A DNA stretch of 64,000 bases from Helichrysum umbraculigerum (GCA_949592205.1 CATIUR010000005.1:88652777-88716776), one strand, 5' to 3'. Shown: positions 1 through 10,556, numbered from the stretch's first letter. Program-made: numbers and translations. The notes: a model not told the origin generated them from the letters alone.

Positions 1-408
1 TCGAAGCGTATGTTAAGAGCAAGTTCTAATTCAGAGATACATGCATCGGCACACACAAGAAATGAACAATGTAGCATTAAAAATGAATGCTTTTAAGGCT
101 CAAAACCTCACTGCAAATTTGGGTTATATGTGCCTAGTCATGTGATGCCCCTCTTAGATCATCGTTTCTTGCTTATGAAATTTCTACCTTAATTTCCTTA
201 AGTTTTTGAAATATTTTCCTCATATTTTGAAAATGATTTCTTTCAGGCATACCAAAACTCAAAAATTTAGAGTTTAATCGCAAGATTTAGCTCATATATT
301 AGTTTTACTGAAAAATATTTTTGAAAAATTTAAAAAAAATTTAGGGAACATTTTGAGGTATACCATGTAGACATAAAAATCGTTTATCCAAGGTATTCCA
401 TACCTACC

Positions 409-542
409 ATCCCACACTTAGGGGAACATTGTCCCTAATATTCTCTTGAGTTGAGATTTTACGACTAAAATCCCACACTTAGAGTTTTAACATGTAAGAA
501 AATGTTTCCTAAGTGTTGAATTGGGCTGGAATCCCACACTTA
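409..542 (-). repeat. Three polypurine-like motifs at 61 bp spacing
   Basis: On the minus strand the motif TAAGTGTGGGAT occurs three times (409-420, 470-481, 531-542) at an exact 61 bp spacing. The same motif directly precedes the 3' LTR in ATH-B at 45905, so these look like extra or decoy copies of the polypurine tract. Confidence 0.7.
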
Positions 543-835
543 GTGATAAGTTAGGATGTGGCATAGATTATAACACACAAACTTAAGTAAACATAGAATC
601 ATCAAAAACGGAGAAAGGTTTAAAATACTCCCCATTCTGTTTACTGGACAGGACCAGATTAGTGTAGAAATGGTGCGTGTGATTTGCTGGATTGGAGGAC
701 CAGTCTTGTGTAAGATTATCCATTCCACAAAAAGCTAAGTTCAGCAATAAACATCAACACAACGTCATATCTCAAAAATAACAAAGAGTTATAAAAAATC
801 TAAGTACTGAAATAAGATAAAATAAACTAAATAAA

Positions 836-1495
836 CTAAAAGTCATCAAGTAGATCATCGCTGTCAGGATCGAAGGCAGCAATAGCAGCAGCAAGGACTG
901 AGGTGGGTGATGGTGCAGACTCCTCAATCGTATCCATGCTCGGCTCAGTAATGCCAGCAGAAACATGAGCGTGAGGTGGGCTAAAGACATCCAACACAGC
1001 CATCAACTGCTCAGTAAGTGAAGGCTCTGCTGAAGCACTCCCTGATGACATGGCAGGATCAACCACAATAGGTGGAGCAGTGGAAGGTCCAGCAGCGAAC
1101 GGTCCAGCAGGAGGGAAGAATGACCAGGGCGGGCGAGATGGTCCTGGGTCCGGACCAAGATGGAACGGACAGTCAGAAGGCCTCGGAAGCCCTACATGCA
1201 CACAGAGGGTGGACATGATGTCATGCTGAAGGTGGAGTGTCCGAAAGAGAGCCCAGGCTGCGGCAGGGTCAGCTAGAGTGATCCCGTACTCAAAAGTTGG
1301 TACAGGAGCTGACTGACGGCCAGGTGATGGGGGCATCTCAACGGATGGCTCCTCACGAGTGATCGGGACATCAGTAAGATCCTCCTCGTGAATAGTGGGC
1401 ATGGTCTTGCGTGCTCTACGTCCTCGTCTGCGATCTCTGCGATGTTTCGGTGGTATCTCAACTATGATCTCTCTGGTGTCACTGGAGCTATCCAT
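836..1495 (-). CDS. Env-position ORF of ATH-A, 219 aa, function unknown
   Basis: This ORF lies downstream of integrase, where Athila elements carry their ORF-1/env-like gene. It has a basic N-terminus (KHRRDRRRGRRARK, about residues 17-30, a possible nuclear or RNA-binding signal), then a Pro/Ser-rich body and an acidic end (DPDSDDLLDDF). Around residues 85-110 it weakly matches the tail of the ATH-B ORF (42621-43781) in a segment of the form LH-Q-DIMSTL / LH-Q-HTMDTY. The conserved Athila ORF-1 domain itself is absent. The start ATG sits one base after a good 3' splice site, so a spliced transcript is the likely source. No hydrophobic anchor is present in this frame, although an overlapping frame at 772-990 is very hydrophobic. 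Function is not known. Confidence 0.6.
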   Translation of the reverse strand: MDSSSDTREIIVEIPPKHRRDRRRGRRARKTMPTIHEEDLTDVPITREEPSVEMPPSPGRQSAPVPTFEYGITLADPAAAWALFRTLHLQHDIMSTLCVHVGLPRPSDCPFHLGPDPGPSRPPWSFFPPAGPFAAGPSTAPPIVVDPAMSSGSASAEPSLTEQLMAVLDVFSPPHAHVSAGITEPSMDTIEESAPSPTSVLAAAIAAFDPDSDDLLDDF

Positions 1496-1520
1496 CCTGA
1501 AACAAACAAAATAAACAGGT
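1496..1520 (-). promoter_or_regulatory. Putative 3' splice site before the env-position ATG
   Basis: Read on the minus strand, a T-rich tract ends in TTTCAG followed by one G and the ATG. ATH-B has the same arrangement at 41764-41780, which supports function. Confidence 0.55.
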
Positions 1521-1758
1521 AATGCATAAAAATGATAAATACAAATGCACAGAGATCTGATGACAGTGCGAAGATGTTTTATAAAGATTTCTGTTATCAG
1601 AATTCTGGCATTTGCATTCTTAAAACTTATCTCTGATTTTGTAAAAATTTGAAGTTTGTAGTCAGATAAGTAGCAAATCCTGAAATTTCGTTAGAGATAA
1701 TCATACTTAACAAAAATAAACTAAGAAGTAAAAATTTGACAGAAAAGTAAAGATAAGC

Positions 1759-1782
1759 TTGGGGTGCCTCCCAAGAGCGCTT
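1759..1782 (-). other. Conserved hairpin after the gag-pol frame
   Basis: On the minus strand, AAGCGCT is followed by a stem-loop TTGGGAGGCACCCCAA. The same block (GGGAGGCAACCC) follows the first ORF of ATH-B at 39952-39977. It lies 46 bp after the integrase stop codon. It may be an RNA processing or packaging signal; its role is not established from sequence alone. Confidence 0.6.
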
Positions 1783-1827
1783 GTTTTACGAGTCTCTAGC
1801 TTGACTCTTTGTACCTTTCTTGAAGAC

Positions 1828-2163
1828 TCATGGAGGTTCAAAGATGAAGACGTCTTCCCTGATGGGAAAGTCCTCAACATAGTGCTTTAAGCGATGACCA
1901 TTAACCTTAAAATTACCTTCTGGAGCCTCGAGTTCGATTGCGCCATAGGGAAATACCTTTGAGATCGTGAATGGTCCGCTCCACCTACTTTTGAATTTTC
2001 CAGAGAATTTCTTGAATCGCGAATTGAAGAGCAGCACTTTATCTCCTTGTTTGAACCTAGAGGGCTTTAACTTAGCGTCGTGTACCCTTTTAGTTATTTC
2101 CTTGAAGTTCAGCGAACTGTCGTAGGCTTGGTCTCTTAGTTCTGCTAACTCATTCAATTGCAT
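1828..2163 (-). pseudogene. Integrase C-terminal part of the broken ATH-A polyprotein
   Basis: This is the last segment of the polyprotein frame, in phase with the preceding integrase core but separated from it by a TAG at 2194-2196. It holds the basic C-terminal DNA-binding region of Ty3/gypsy integrases (QGDKVLLFNSRFKKFSGK, then a WSGPFTI block of the GPF/Y type) and ends naturally at 1828 with a short acidic tail. The ATG at 2163 is an internal methionine, not a real start. Confidence 0.8.
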
Positions 2164-2193
2164 TCTCCGTTGTTCTCCAGCTGCTGAAATTTC

Positions 2194-2868
2194 CTAGTTG
2201 CAATGTTTTAATGCCCAGTACGCCCGATATTCCAACTCAATTGGAAGGTGACACGCCTTTCCGTAGACTAGCCGATACGGTGTGGTTCCTAATGGTGTTT
2301 TGTAGGCAGTTCTGAATGCCCACAATGCATCGTCTAATTTTTCGGCCCACCTGTGCCCGTGATTTCCGACAGTTCGTTCCAATATCCTTTTCAAAGCCCG
2401 ATTTGTCGCTTCAGCTTGCCCATTTGTTTGTGGATGGTAAGCCGTCGAAGTTTTATGAGTGACACCATACTGCTGCAGCACTCTCATGAATTGAGTATTG
2501 CAGAAATGCGTGCCATGGTCACTGATTATAGCTCTAGGAGTTCCAGATCGACTGAACAGCTTTTTGAGGAATTGGGTTACTACTTTTGAATCGTTGGTCG
2601 GAAAAGCTTGAGCTTCGGCCCACCTGGAGACGTAGTCAACTGCGACTAAGATGTACTCTTTACCGTTAGATTTAGGGAATGGTCCCATAAAATCTAATCC
2701 CCAGATATCAAAGATCTCCACGGCCTGGATATTAGTAAGTGGCATTTCGTTTCTGGCTGAGATATTGCCTTGCCTTTGGCAAATATCACAGCGCTTCACC
2801 AGGTCGCAAGCGTCTCGGAATATGGTTGGCCAATAAAAGCCGGCATCGTAAACCTTTCGTGCAGTCAT
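2194..2868 (-). pseudogene. Integrase zinc-finger and catalytic core of ATH-A
   Basis: The segment carries the Cys pair of the HHCC finger (CDICQRQ) and a complete DDE core: Asp in LDFMGPFPKS, Asp in IISDHGTHF and Glu in NGQAEATNRA with usual spacing. The His pair lies upstream between 2868 and 2995, in the same frame but past the TAG at 2995-2997. The catalytic residues are intact, so the loss of function comes only from the flanking stops. In a working element this enzyme inserts the cDNA into the chromosome with a 5 bp target duplication. Confidence 0.88.
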
Positions 2869-2994
2869 TTTGTTACCATGGTGTCCTCCAGTAGGTCCGT
2901 GGTGGCTCTGGTGTAGAATTAGTTCTACCTCCTTCCCATCGACGCATCTTCGAATAAGTTGATCGGGACAAACCTTAAAGAGATAAAGATCGTT

Positions 2995-4305
2995 CTAATA
3001 ATAGTTCTTGACATCTCGGAAGAATTTTCGTTTCTGAGAGGTTGGCATTCCTTTTGGTACGATGTTTCCTACCAGATAATTGGCGAAGTCAGCATACCAA
3101 GGGTTGTGTGTGAACTGTGACCCTTGTTGGTAGCCTCCTATAGTCATGAGTTGTTCTTCGGGGAACTGATCTTGAATATCGTTCTCGTGCAACTTCTCCA
3201 TTGATGGATTTTCCAATCGGCTAAGATGATCGGCCGCGACGTTTTCAGCTCCTTTCTTATCTTTAATCTCAATATCAAATTCTTGTAAGAGTAGAATCCA
3301 CCGTAGAAGGCGCGGTTTAGCATCTTGCTTCTTGAAAAGGTATTTCAAAGCGGAGTGATCTGTATAGACAATAGTTTTGGACAAGATTAGATAAGAACGA
3401 AATTTATCAAAAGCAAATACTACCGCAAGCAGCTCCTTTTCTGTAGTAGTGTAGTTTTCTTGAGCATCCGTGAGCGTTTTGCTGGCGTAGTATATTGGTT
3501 GAAAGTGTTTCTCCTTCCGCTGTCCCAGTACAGCTCCAACAGCAAAATCACTGGCGTCGCACATGATTTCAAATGGAAGACTCCAATCGGGGGCAACCAT
3601 GATCGGTGCATGTACAAGCTGATCCTTCAGGTAGTTGAAAGCTTTGAGACATTCATCTGTAAAGTCAAACGGAGTATCTTTTTCGAGAAGATGAGTCATA
3701 GGTCGAGAAATCTTAGAGAAATCCTTAATAAATCGACGGTAGAATCCGGCGTGACCTAGAAAACTTCGGATGGCTTTGACAGAAGTAGGGGGTGGAAGCT
3801 TTGAGATAGTCTCAACTTTTGCTTTGTCAACTTCAATTCCAGATTTAGAAATGCGGTGTCCAAGAACTATGCCTTCTTTCACCATGAAGTGACATTTCTC
3901 CCAATTCAGAACTAGGTTTGATTCTTCACATCGAGCAAGCATCCTATCCAAGTTAGAAAGACAAGTGGTGAACGAATCCCCAAAAACTGAGAAATCGTCC
4001 ATGAACACTTCCATGTATTGTTCAATCATGTCGTGGAAGATTGCTACCATGCACCTTTGAAAAGTCGCAGGTGCATTACATAAACCAAAAGGCATACGTC
4101 GGTAAGCAAATGTTCCATAGGGACAAGTGAACGTCGTCTTTTCTTGGTCCTTTGGATCGAGAGGTATATGAAAATAGCCTGAGAAGCCATCAAGGAAGCA
4201 ATAGAATTCGTTTCCTGATAACCTTTCGAGCATCTGATCAATGAATGGTAGAGGGAAATGATCTTTGCGTGTAGCTTCATTCAGTTTCCGATAGTCGATA
4301 CACAC
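2995..4305 (-). pseudogene. Reverse transcriptase and RNase H of ATH-A
   Basis: The RT palm and thumb carry YRKLNEATRKDHFPLPFIDQ, the FAYRRMPFGLCNAPATFQR block and the FMDD catalytic box (about residues 100-106). RNase H follows (about residues 240-370) with the acidic residues in CDASDFAVGAVL, TEKELLAVV and YTDHSAL. These blocks place the element in the Athila lineage. The frame continues upstream across a TGA at 4324-4326 and downstream across a TAG at 2995-2997. All active-site residues visible here are intact. Confidence 0.92.
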
Positions 4306-4323
4306 CCTCCAACCATTGACGGT

Positions 4324-4827
4324 TCATGTTGGAATCAATTCATTGTTTTCGTTAGCGATGACCGTCATGCCTCCTTTCTTTGGGACGACTTGAACTGGGC
4401 TAACCCATGGGGAATCTGAGATAGGGTAGATCAGACCGGCATCCAGGAGTTTGATAACCTCCTTTTTCACCACGTCTTGAATCTTCGGGTTGACTCTCCT
4501 TTGCCTTTGAACTGATGGTCTGAAGTCGTTTTCCATTAAGATTTTATGCGTGCAGTAGTTTGGACTAATCCCTTGTATGTCAGAGATCTTCCAAGCAATC
4601 GCCTTCTTGTGTGACTTTAGAACCTGTACCAGCCTTGCTTTCTCTTCGGGCTTCAATTCTTTAGATATGATAACCGGTAAGTGCGAAGTTCCTTCAAGAA
4701 AAGCATATTCAAGGTGTGGGGGAAGTTCCTTTAGTTCCAATTCGGGTGGTTCTTCTGTAGATGGTTTCATCCTGGCAATCTCGTCTTTTTTAAGCTCGTC
4801 ATACATTGTTTGATAGTCTGACTCCAT
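4324..4827 (-). pseudogene. Protease-RT linker and RT N-terminus of ATH-A
   Basis: This segment is in the same frame as the gag-protease part and the RT palm. It begins with an acidic, charged linker and ends with the RT fingers (KKEVIKLLDAGLIYPISDS, WVSPVQVVPKKGG). It is closed by TGA at 4324-4326, just before the palm; the change looks like a CpG-type C to T transition but this is inference. The residues between 4827 and the TAA at 4954 are open in the same frame. Confidence 0.85.
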
Positions 4828-4953
4828 TGCAGGTGATTCCGGAATGTCGGTTGACGCTATCTCAACCCATTTTGTATTGTTGGACAGCTCATCTTTTCTC
4901 AGCTCATATTTTTCTCGGGAAGATTGAGAGATTGCATTTTCTTCAGTGATAAT

Positions 4954-7392
4954 TTATTTTCCTTTGTCAGTTGTTGCAAATCTCTGAAATTGAGCTGATG
5001 AAGACTCGCTGATGGTGATTTCTGGATTTTCACAACCTTCAGATGGTTGCGAAGCAGGTGTTTTAAGCATTGACTCCATGTTTTTAAGAGTCTTCAGAAT
5101 TTCTTCCCTTGAGAGAGATGAATGATCTACTTCAGAAGTCGGTTTCCTTTGTAGTAGAGTGACAGGAGTGCCATATCCAAGAGGAGTAGTCAAGATGGAG
5201 TTGAGCTGCGGCTCGGAATTCTTTAAAGGAAATAGTAACTCTCCAGATGTGTCGAAAGAATCCGAGATAGCTGAGCATAGACCCGCACCTTCTTTACAGA
5301 GTATTCTTGAAGTGATGATAGTATTGGGAAGGGGGTTAATGCTGCTTACTGCGAGGATCTCTTCCAAGTGTTCTTCAATTATTTCCTGCATAGAATCTAC
5401 AAGACCAAGATCTTCTCCCACAGGTTGTTTCATTAGTTTATCAACATTGAAGGTGACCTCTTCAGTTCCAACTCGGAGTTTTAAAGATTTTTCATTTACG
5501 TCAATGACGGCCTTAGCAGTGTTTAGGAAAGGTCTGCCAAGGATGAGCGGAACCTGGGTGTCCTCTTCAATATCCATAACAACGAAATCAACTGGAAAGA
5601 CGAATTTGTCGACACGGACCATAATATCTTCAGCAATTCCTCGGGGGAGTTTAACTGATCTATCTGCTAATTGGATGGTCATACGTGTAGGCAAGAGTTC
5701 GTTTAATCCTAGTTTCCTATAAAGCGAGAATGGCATGAGGTTTACACTAGCTCCTAGGTCAGCTAAGGCGTTACTTATTTGAACATCCTGAAGATAACAA
5801 GGAATAGTGAAACGGCCAGTATCTCCAAGCTTAGGGGGTAGTCCTTGTTGCATAATTAGAGAGCACTCTGCATCTAGGGGTAAGTTAACTATCTGTCTAA
5901 GTTTTTCTTTGTTGGATATCAGTTCCTTAAAGAATTTGGCACAACTGGGCATTTCTACTAAAGCATCTAATAATCTAACGTTTAAGTGTAGGCTTTTGAA
6001 CATTTCTAGATATTTTCCAAATTGAGCTTCTTGTTTCTCTTTTTTAAGCCTACCAGGGAAAGGTATTCGAACGGGTTTAGAAACTTCGGGGGCTTTAGAA
6101 GGTTCTGGCTCAGGAGAAGCGACAGAGGTGTCAGCTTGTACCGAGTCAGTGGGTAGAGAAGTAGAAGGTTCATTTGAAGGAATATCTATGGTTTTCTCGT
6201 TTTTAGTCTCTTTTCCTCCTCTAGTGACCACAAGCATGTCATCGTGCTCATAGAATGAGTGAAAGATAGAATTGTAGATCGCTTCCTCCCTTTGCTTCTC
6301 CTCAACTTTTAAAAACAACCTTTTAACATTATCCTCCATGTTTTTAATTAAATCATTTGAAATCCTGAGCAAATAGTCATTTTGGTTTTGAAAATCAAGA
6401 ATTCGTTTGTTTGTATTATTTTGCTCAACCATGAAGTTATTGAAAATCGTATTGTTTAGACGAGAAGTCAATTGGGTAGGAGTAGAGAGAACTAAAGATT
6501 GAGACGGGGGTAGTGTGGATAACCGCTGAACGAATGGTTTAGAATGAAAGGATTGGTCAGGGTTTCTACCAGTGGTGTCAAGAATTTCTTCGTTGGCCCG
6601 TCTGTTTGGGAAGAACTTTGGGGGTTTCTTCTTTTGCATGGGTTTAGAAGATTCTTGCAAGTCCTTGACAACTTTAGAGATGGATTCGAGTTGAGTTTTC
6701 AAGATGTCCAAGGCTTGATCTGAAGTATTCCTTTCCTCTGAAGTGGATTCATCTGGCTCCAAGTCATGATGGTGCATCGTTATCGTCTCAATCAACTTCC
6801 AAGCTTCGTCTGAAGTATGTTGCATGAAGTTTCCGGATGAAGCAGCATCGAGGGTTTGTTGGTGCTGAGGATTTAAGATGTTGTAGAATGTGCAGACCAG
6901 ATTCGTTTCAGCCAACTGATGGTTTTGACATCTTCCGATAAGATTCTTAAATCGTTCCCAAGCCTTGCTTAATGATTCGTTAGTTTCCTGATGGAAGTTA
7001 GCAATGTCGGTCTTAAGCTTGGTTTGCATGGAAGGAGGAAAGTACTTAGCTAGAAACTTAGTAGCCATCTCTTCCCATGTATGAATCGAATTGGGTTCGA
7101 AATCATAAAACCAGGTTAAGGCTCGAGAAGATAGAGAATAAGGAAACAGATAGAGTCGAAGAAGGTCTCTATTGGTTCCTATTATATCGAATGAGTCGGT
7201 AAGGTTGATGAACTTGTTGAGATGGGCGTTTGAGTTTTCAACAGAAAGACCATGAAACTGACACTCAGATTTAATCACTTTTATGTAGTGAGGCTTAATT
7301 TCAAGGGTTTCGTCGGTTGGTGCTACGATCGGTCCTCCTCGTCCCTCTAGCAGTGGCTTGATTGATGAGGTGAGTGTGATACGGTTCGTCAT
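4954..7392 (-). CDS. Gag-protease part of the ATH-A polyprotein, 812 aa
   Basis: The ORF begins 182 bp inside the primer site. A retrotransposon gag domain lies at about residues 75-190 (LYLFPYSLSSRALTWFYDF, then a TWEEMATKFLAKYFPP block). A low-complexity Ser/Thr/Pro region follows. The aspartic protease is near residues 535-640, with active site DLGASVNLMP and the later LILGRPFL block. No CCHC knuckle is visible, as is usual in Athila gag. The frame stops at TAA 4954-4956, but the same frame stays open through RT to integrase except for three further stops. Gag would form the particle and the protease would mature the polyprotein. Confidence 0.9.
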   Translation of the reverse strand: MTNRITLTSSIKPLLEGRGGPIVAPTDETLEIKPHYIKVIKSECQFHGLSVENSNAHLNKFINLTDSFDIIGTNRDLLRLYLFPYSLSSRALTWFYDFEPNSIHTWEEMATKFLAKYFPPSMQTKLKTDIANFHQETNESLSKAWERFKNLIGRCQNHQLAETNLVCTFYNILNPQHQQTLDAASSGNFMQHTSDEAWKLIETITMHHHDLEPDESTSEERNTSDQALDILKTQLESISKVVKDLQESSKPMQKKKPPKFFPNRRANEEILDTTGRNPDQSFHSKPFVQRLSTLPPSQSLVLSTPTQLTSRLNNTIFNNFMVEQNNTNKRILDFQNQNDYLLRISNDLIKNMEDNVKRLFLKVEEKQREEAIYNSIFHSFYEHDDMLVVTRGGKETKNEKTIDIPSNEPSTSLPTDSVQADTSVASPEPEPSKAPEVSKPVRIPFPGRLKKEKQEAQFGKYLEMFKSLHLNVRLLDALVEMPSCAKFFKELISNKEKLRQIVNLPLDAECSLIMQQGLPPKLGDTGRFTIPCYLQDVQISNALADLGASVNLMPFSLYRKLGLNELLPTRMTIQLADRSVKLPRGIAEDIMVRVDKFVFPVDFVVMDIEEDTQVPLILGRPFLNTAKAVIDVNEKSLKLRVGTEEVTFNVDKLMKQPVGEDLGLVDSMQEIIEEHLEEILAVSSINPLPNTIITSRILCKEGAGLCSAISDSFDTSGELLFPLKNSEPQLNSILTTPLGYGTPVTLLQRKPTSEVDHSSLSREEILKTLKNMESMLKTPASQPSEGCENPEITISESSSAQFQRFATTDKGK

Positions 7393-7597
7393 AACTTGTA
7401 AGGTAGAAATTAGGGTTACGGAAAGGAAAAACTAATCTAAACTAATTAACCTAATTAGTATAATTAACCTAATTAACCTAAGGATAAAGCAGGTAACTTC
7501 CGGATGATATTGATCTCCCGAAAGGGTCGCTAAATAACTAAGATAACTAAATTCCTAAAGTCGATCGTTGTAGTCCCCGGCAGCGGTGCCAAAAACT
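7393..7597 (-). other. 5' leader of ATH-A with primer binding site at 7574-7591
   Basis: On the minus strand the primer site reads TGGCACCGCTGCCGGGGA, the tRNA-Asp type used by Athila elements, six bases after the LTR end. The rest of the leader is short and contains repeated TTAGGTTAATTA-type sequence before the gag ATG. Confidence 0.88.
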
Positions 7598-9494
7598 TGT
7601 CGTGCACCCCGCGGTCGGTCGGATTTTACTCTGGTCATTGAACCTTCCGGCAAGGGCGCGCGGACAGTGTGTTTTATATGTATTATGCTGGGTATCCTAA
7701 GTTTTGATACAACTTAAAGACCTAAAGGGAAGTAAGCGGTATGTATGACTCAGGTGTCGTTCTTCAAACTACAACGGGCATGGGAATCTAGGAGGATTAA
7801 TTATCTTTTGTAATTTAGCTGGGATTTTTAAAACTTTTTGATAGGTTGGTTGGTTTTCTAATCTAATTACTAAAATTAAAAACTAAATCAAAGACAGGGG
7901 TTTGTACGGAGTACGCAGAGAAATCAAGATAAGGAATATGTTTGCTGTGACTTCGGCAATGTTATTTGGATGGATATTTATGAGGGATAAGGTTACTAGG
8001 TGTGATGATTAATCTGGTGAGGTCATAGAAACTTAATTGGTAGATAAAGTATTATGCCTACGACCTTTACTCGGTTTCCCACGTATTTATGTTAACGCTA
8101 TACCGGATACTCGGGCGTTTTACAACTTTTCCGTTATACCAATTAGGGTTCCAGATTACTCACTAGATATTCATATATTTCTTAATGAGCTACAACTATG
8201 ATCCTACTATATACCTAACGTAGAATTGTCCGCAATCAGATATATAATATGTCACATGGATAGCAGTTATAGAATGTCCAGTACACCGGAAGTTCTCCCA
8301 AATGAACAGACCAATTCAACTGACAATTATCCTCTAATCCAGGTCCCCATTTACAGACATCCGGAGGACGTTAGTATCATGGCATGAATTGTTCAGTGAA
8401 CAATAACATGAACAGGGTTTAACCCGCGGAACCGGTTGGGATAATCTGTCTAACGGTCAGTTAAATTGTTCATCATTAATCATACAATCAACACGACTAT
8501 TACATGCATGTTAACCTATCTGTAATATGTTTATTATGTTCGTGAAAATCTAATTAGCAGGGCAGTGATAATGTTTGCGTATGTCTAGCATGCAGTACCT
8601 AAGCAACAATCAAACAAGAACATGCAATAGGACGGAACACTAGTCATCATATTAACTGACCTAATAATTAAATCATGGATATCCCGGAAGTTGTCCCAAA
8701 GATACACAACAAACAAGCGTGAACCTAATCTATCTCTAATCCTATGCTTCGTGTCCCTCGGATGTGTTTCAATCAAGGGAACAGCGACCATGTTGAGTTC
8801 ATTGATCATCATACACAGAATAGTTGGCAATCCTACTTCTAGCAATTGGCCAGGTTCTAGGGAGGAGGATACAAACCACAGCATAAGTTGGATAGATAAA
8901 CAGGCAGAGGTTCAGCTTATAAGTTCACAAACAGTTTTAAACCTACACAAACAGAGTAACAGTATGTTTACAATTGGGAATCATTATTTCTACAACGGAT
9001 TGTGCCCACGACTTTCATAGCTTCCACGTTCCGTACTACACACATTCGTGATGATTCCGGCGCTATACAAATGAAAGCCGTATAACGTTACCTCCGTTGT
9101 TTCATAATGGTGTCATCCCCAATTGTATATTATATCATAACTATCCTAACATTGCATACATCACAACAAACATTGATTTGTCTAGCCTAGCATAATTCTA
9201 GCATTCATCCCTAAGCATGCATAATAAGAAAACATAATTAAAAGAATAAATGCGAGAGATTGTATTAAACCTGAATACGAAAGTAATACAGACAAATCTT
9301 CACAAATCTGAAGTCTCGGAGTAACTCCGTACAAAAGCTACTGAGAGCTTCTACTCTAACCTACTAATTCTCCTCTAACTCCTAAGAGTAGTGCTAGAAA
9401 GAGAATGTTAACCTAATTCTAGAGAGAAGTTTTAGAGAGAGAAACAAAATGAGATGAGAGGTGTAAGGTGTGTGTAAATGAGAAATGGAGGTTA

Positions 9495-9504
9495 GTATTT
9501 ATAG
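9495..9504 (-). promoter_or_regulatory. TATA box of the ATH-A LTR
   Basis: CTATAAATAC on the minus strand, identical to the TATA boxes of both ATH-B LTRs and followed by a CT-rich leader as in ATH-B. Confidence 0.75.
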
Positions 9505-9618
9505 GTGAATGGTGGAAGGCTTGGTACAAGTCTTGAAGCATAAGATACAAGCATCAAAGCAGCATACGGGGCAAGCGGACCAAGGGGGGGCAAACGACAC
9601 CTCACAAGCCAACCAACC

Positions 9619-9670
9619 CCGTATACGGCACCCTAAGGGCCGTATACGGCACCTAGGGTACCGTATACGG
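9619..9670 (-). promoter_or_regulatory. Three CCGTATACGG palindromes at 21 bp spacing
   Basis: Perfect copies of the 10 bp palindrome start at 9619, 9640 and 9661. They lie about 115 bp upstream of the TATA box. The same palindrome occurs as a nine-unit array in the ATH-B LTRs. Confidence 0.8.
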
Positions 9671-10200
9671 TACCTAGGTGGGCAGGGGGGTTGGTGCTTG
9701 GTTTGGCCTCCGCTTGTTTCTCGGTTGCTTGGTTCGTCCGTATCTTCTTCGTTTGGGCTCCGATTTGCTTGATTCTTGCGCCGTTGGCTTCGTTTTTCCA
9801 TTACGCTTCTAATGACACTGAGTTTGCCAAATTTGGAAGTATTTAACTTTTGCGTGTTCCGGATGACGATCGGCGAGCTTCCAGACTGCATATCTTCTCC
9901 GTCTTTCGTCCGTTTCTTCTGATTCTTTCACCTTCGGTCTTGGATTTTCCTATGAAATCATAAAATATGTATTAATCTCTATTTCCATAAGAATATTGAG
10001 AACGGAAAATTTAAGGTGATTGTTTTGCCTCGGTTTGCGTGTTATTTGGACGTTTTACCCGATTTTTGCAGCAACGTCTATATTTAGACTACCTTGGTGA
10101 TTTTTGGTAAATAATGATGGTTTTGAAATGTTTTCACCAAAGAATAGTCCAAAAAGTGTGGAAATATATGCTTAAAAACAAGACTTTTTGGGTCACATCA

Positions 10201-10548
10201 GGGCACAAGATAAACTTCATTAAATGCACTACAACTTTTTAAATATATCACAAAATTCATTTATCAAACTCACTAATTTTCAATTATACATCATCATTAA
10301 TTGCAATTTTTGTTATTTATGGAAAATTCAACTTTATTCAATGTCACTAACTTGTGCCCGTAGGGCACTTGTTAGATTTTCCCTACTATTATTAATTACG
10401 TTCACGATTGCTTGATACTGGACCAACAATTAGTATAAGAGCCGGGTAACCAGATGTAGTTAATACTCGTATCGGCTAATTTTAGTTATGATGGTTTTAA
10501 ATTGTTTTAAGTGATTAATATGTTGAATACTCACGACTATATTTATTT
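10201..10548. other. Intergenic sequence, nothing recognised
   Basis: AT-rich sequence between ATH-A and the first MITE. I see no gene, repeat or element boundary in it apart from the ATH-A flank at its left edge. Confidence 0.5.
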
Positions 10549-10556
10549 AAACTGAG

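Larger units (their letters stand above)
1..10200 (-). mobile_element. Athila-type Ty3/gypsy LTR retrotransposon ATH-A, 3' LTR outside window
   Basis: Read on the minus strand the order is 5' LTR (7598-10200), primer binding site, gag-protease-RT-RNase H-integrase in one frame, an env-position ORF, then 3' non-coding sequence that runs off the left edge. The RT and protease motifs (DLGASVNLMP, FMDD) and the tRNA-Asp-type primer site are those of the Athila lineage. The last 0.8 kb (1-835) matches, on the opposite strand, the 3' non-coding part of the second Athila-like element near 44150-44700, so about 1.2 kb of internal sequence plus the 3' LTR should lie left of base 1. The target duplication cannot be checked here; the flank after the LTR is gggca. 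Four in-frame stops make the copy incapable of making its own polyprotein. Confidence 0.93.
7598..10200 (-). repeat. 5' LTR of ATH-A (2603 bp)
   Basis: The LTR reads TGATGTGACCC at its start and ends GCACGACA in minus-strand orientation, right before the leader. Its first 60 bases align with the start of the ATH-B LTR (AAAAAGTC, TGTTTTTA, ATTTCC in order), and its length is within 2 bp of the ATH-B 3' LTR (2605 bp). It has a TATA box at 9495-9504 and three phased palindromes at 9619-9670. No ORF here is credible. Confidence 0.88.

Noticed and set aside
9499..9891. Overlapping ORFs on both strands in the ATH-A LTR
   Set aside because: They span the palindrome array and promoter; symmetric sequence opens both strands.
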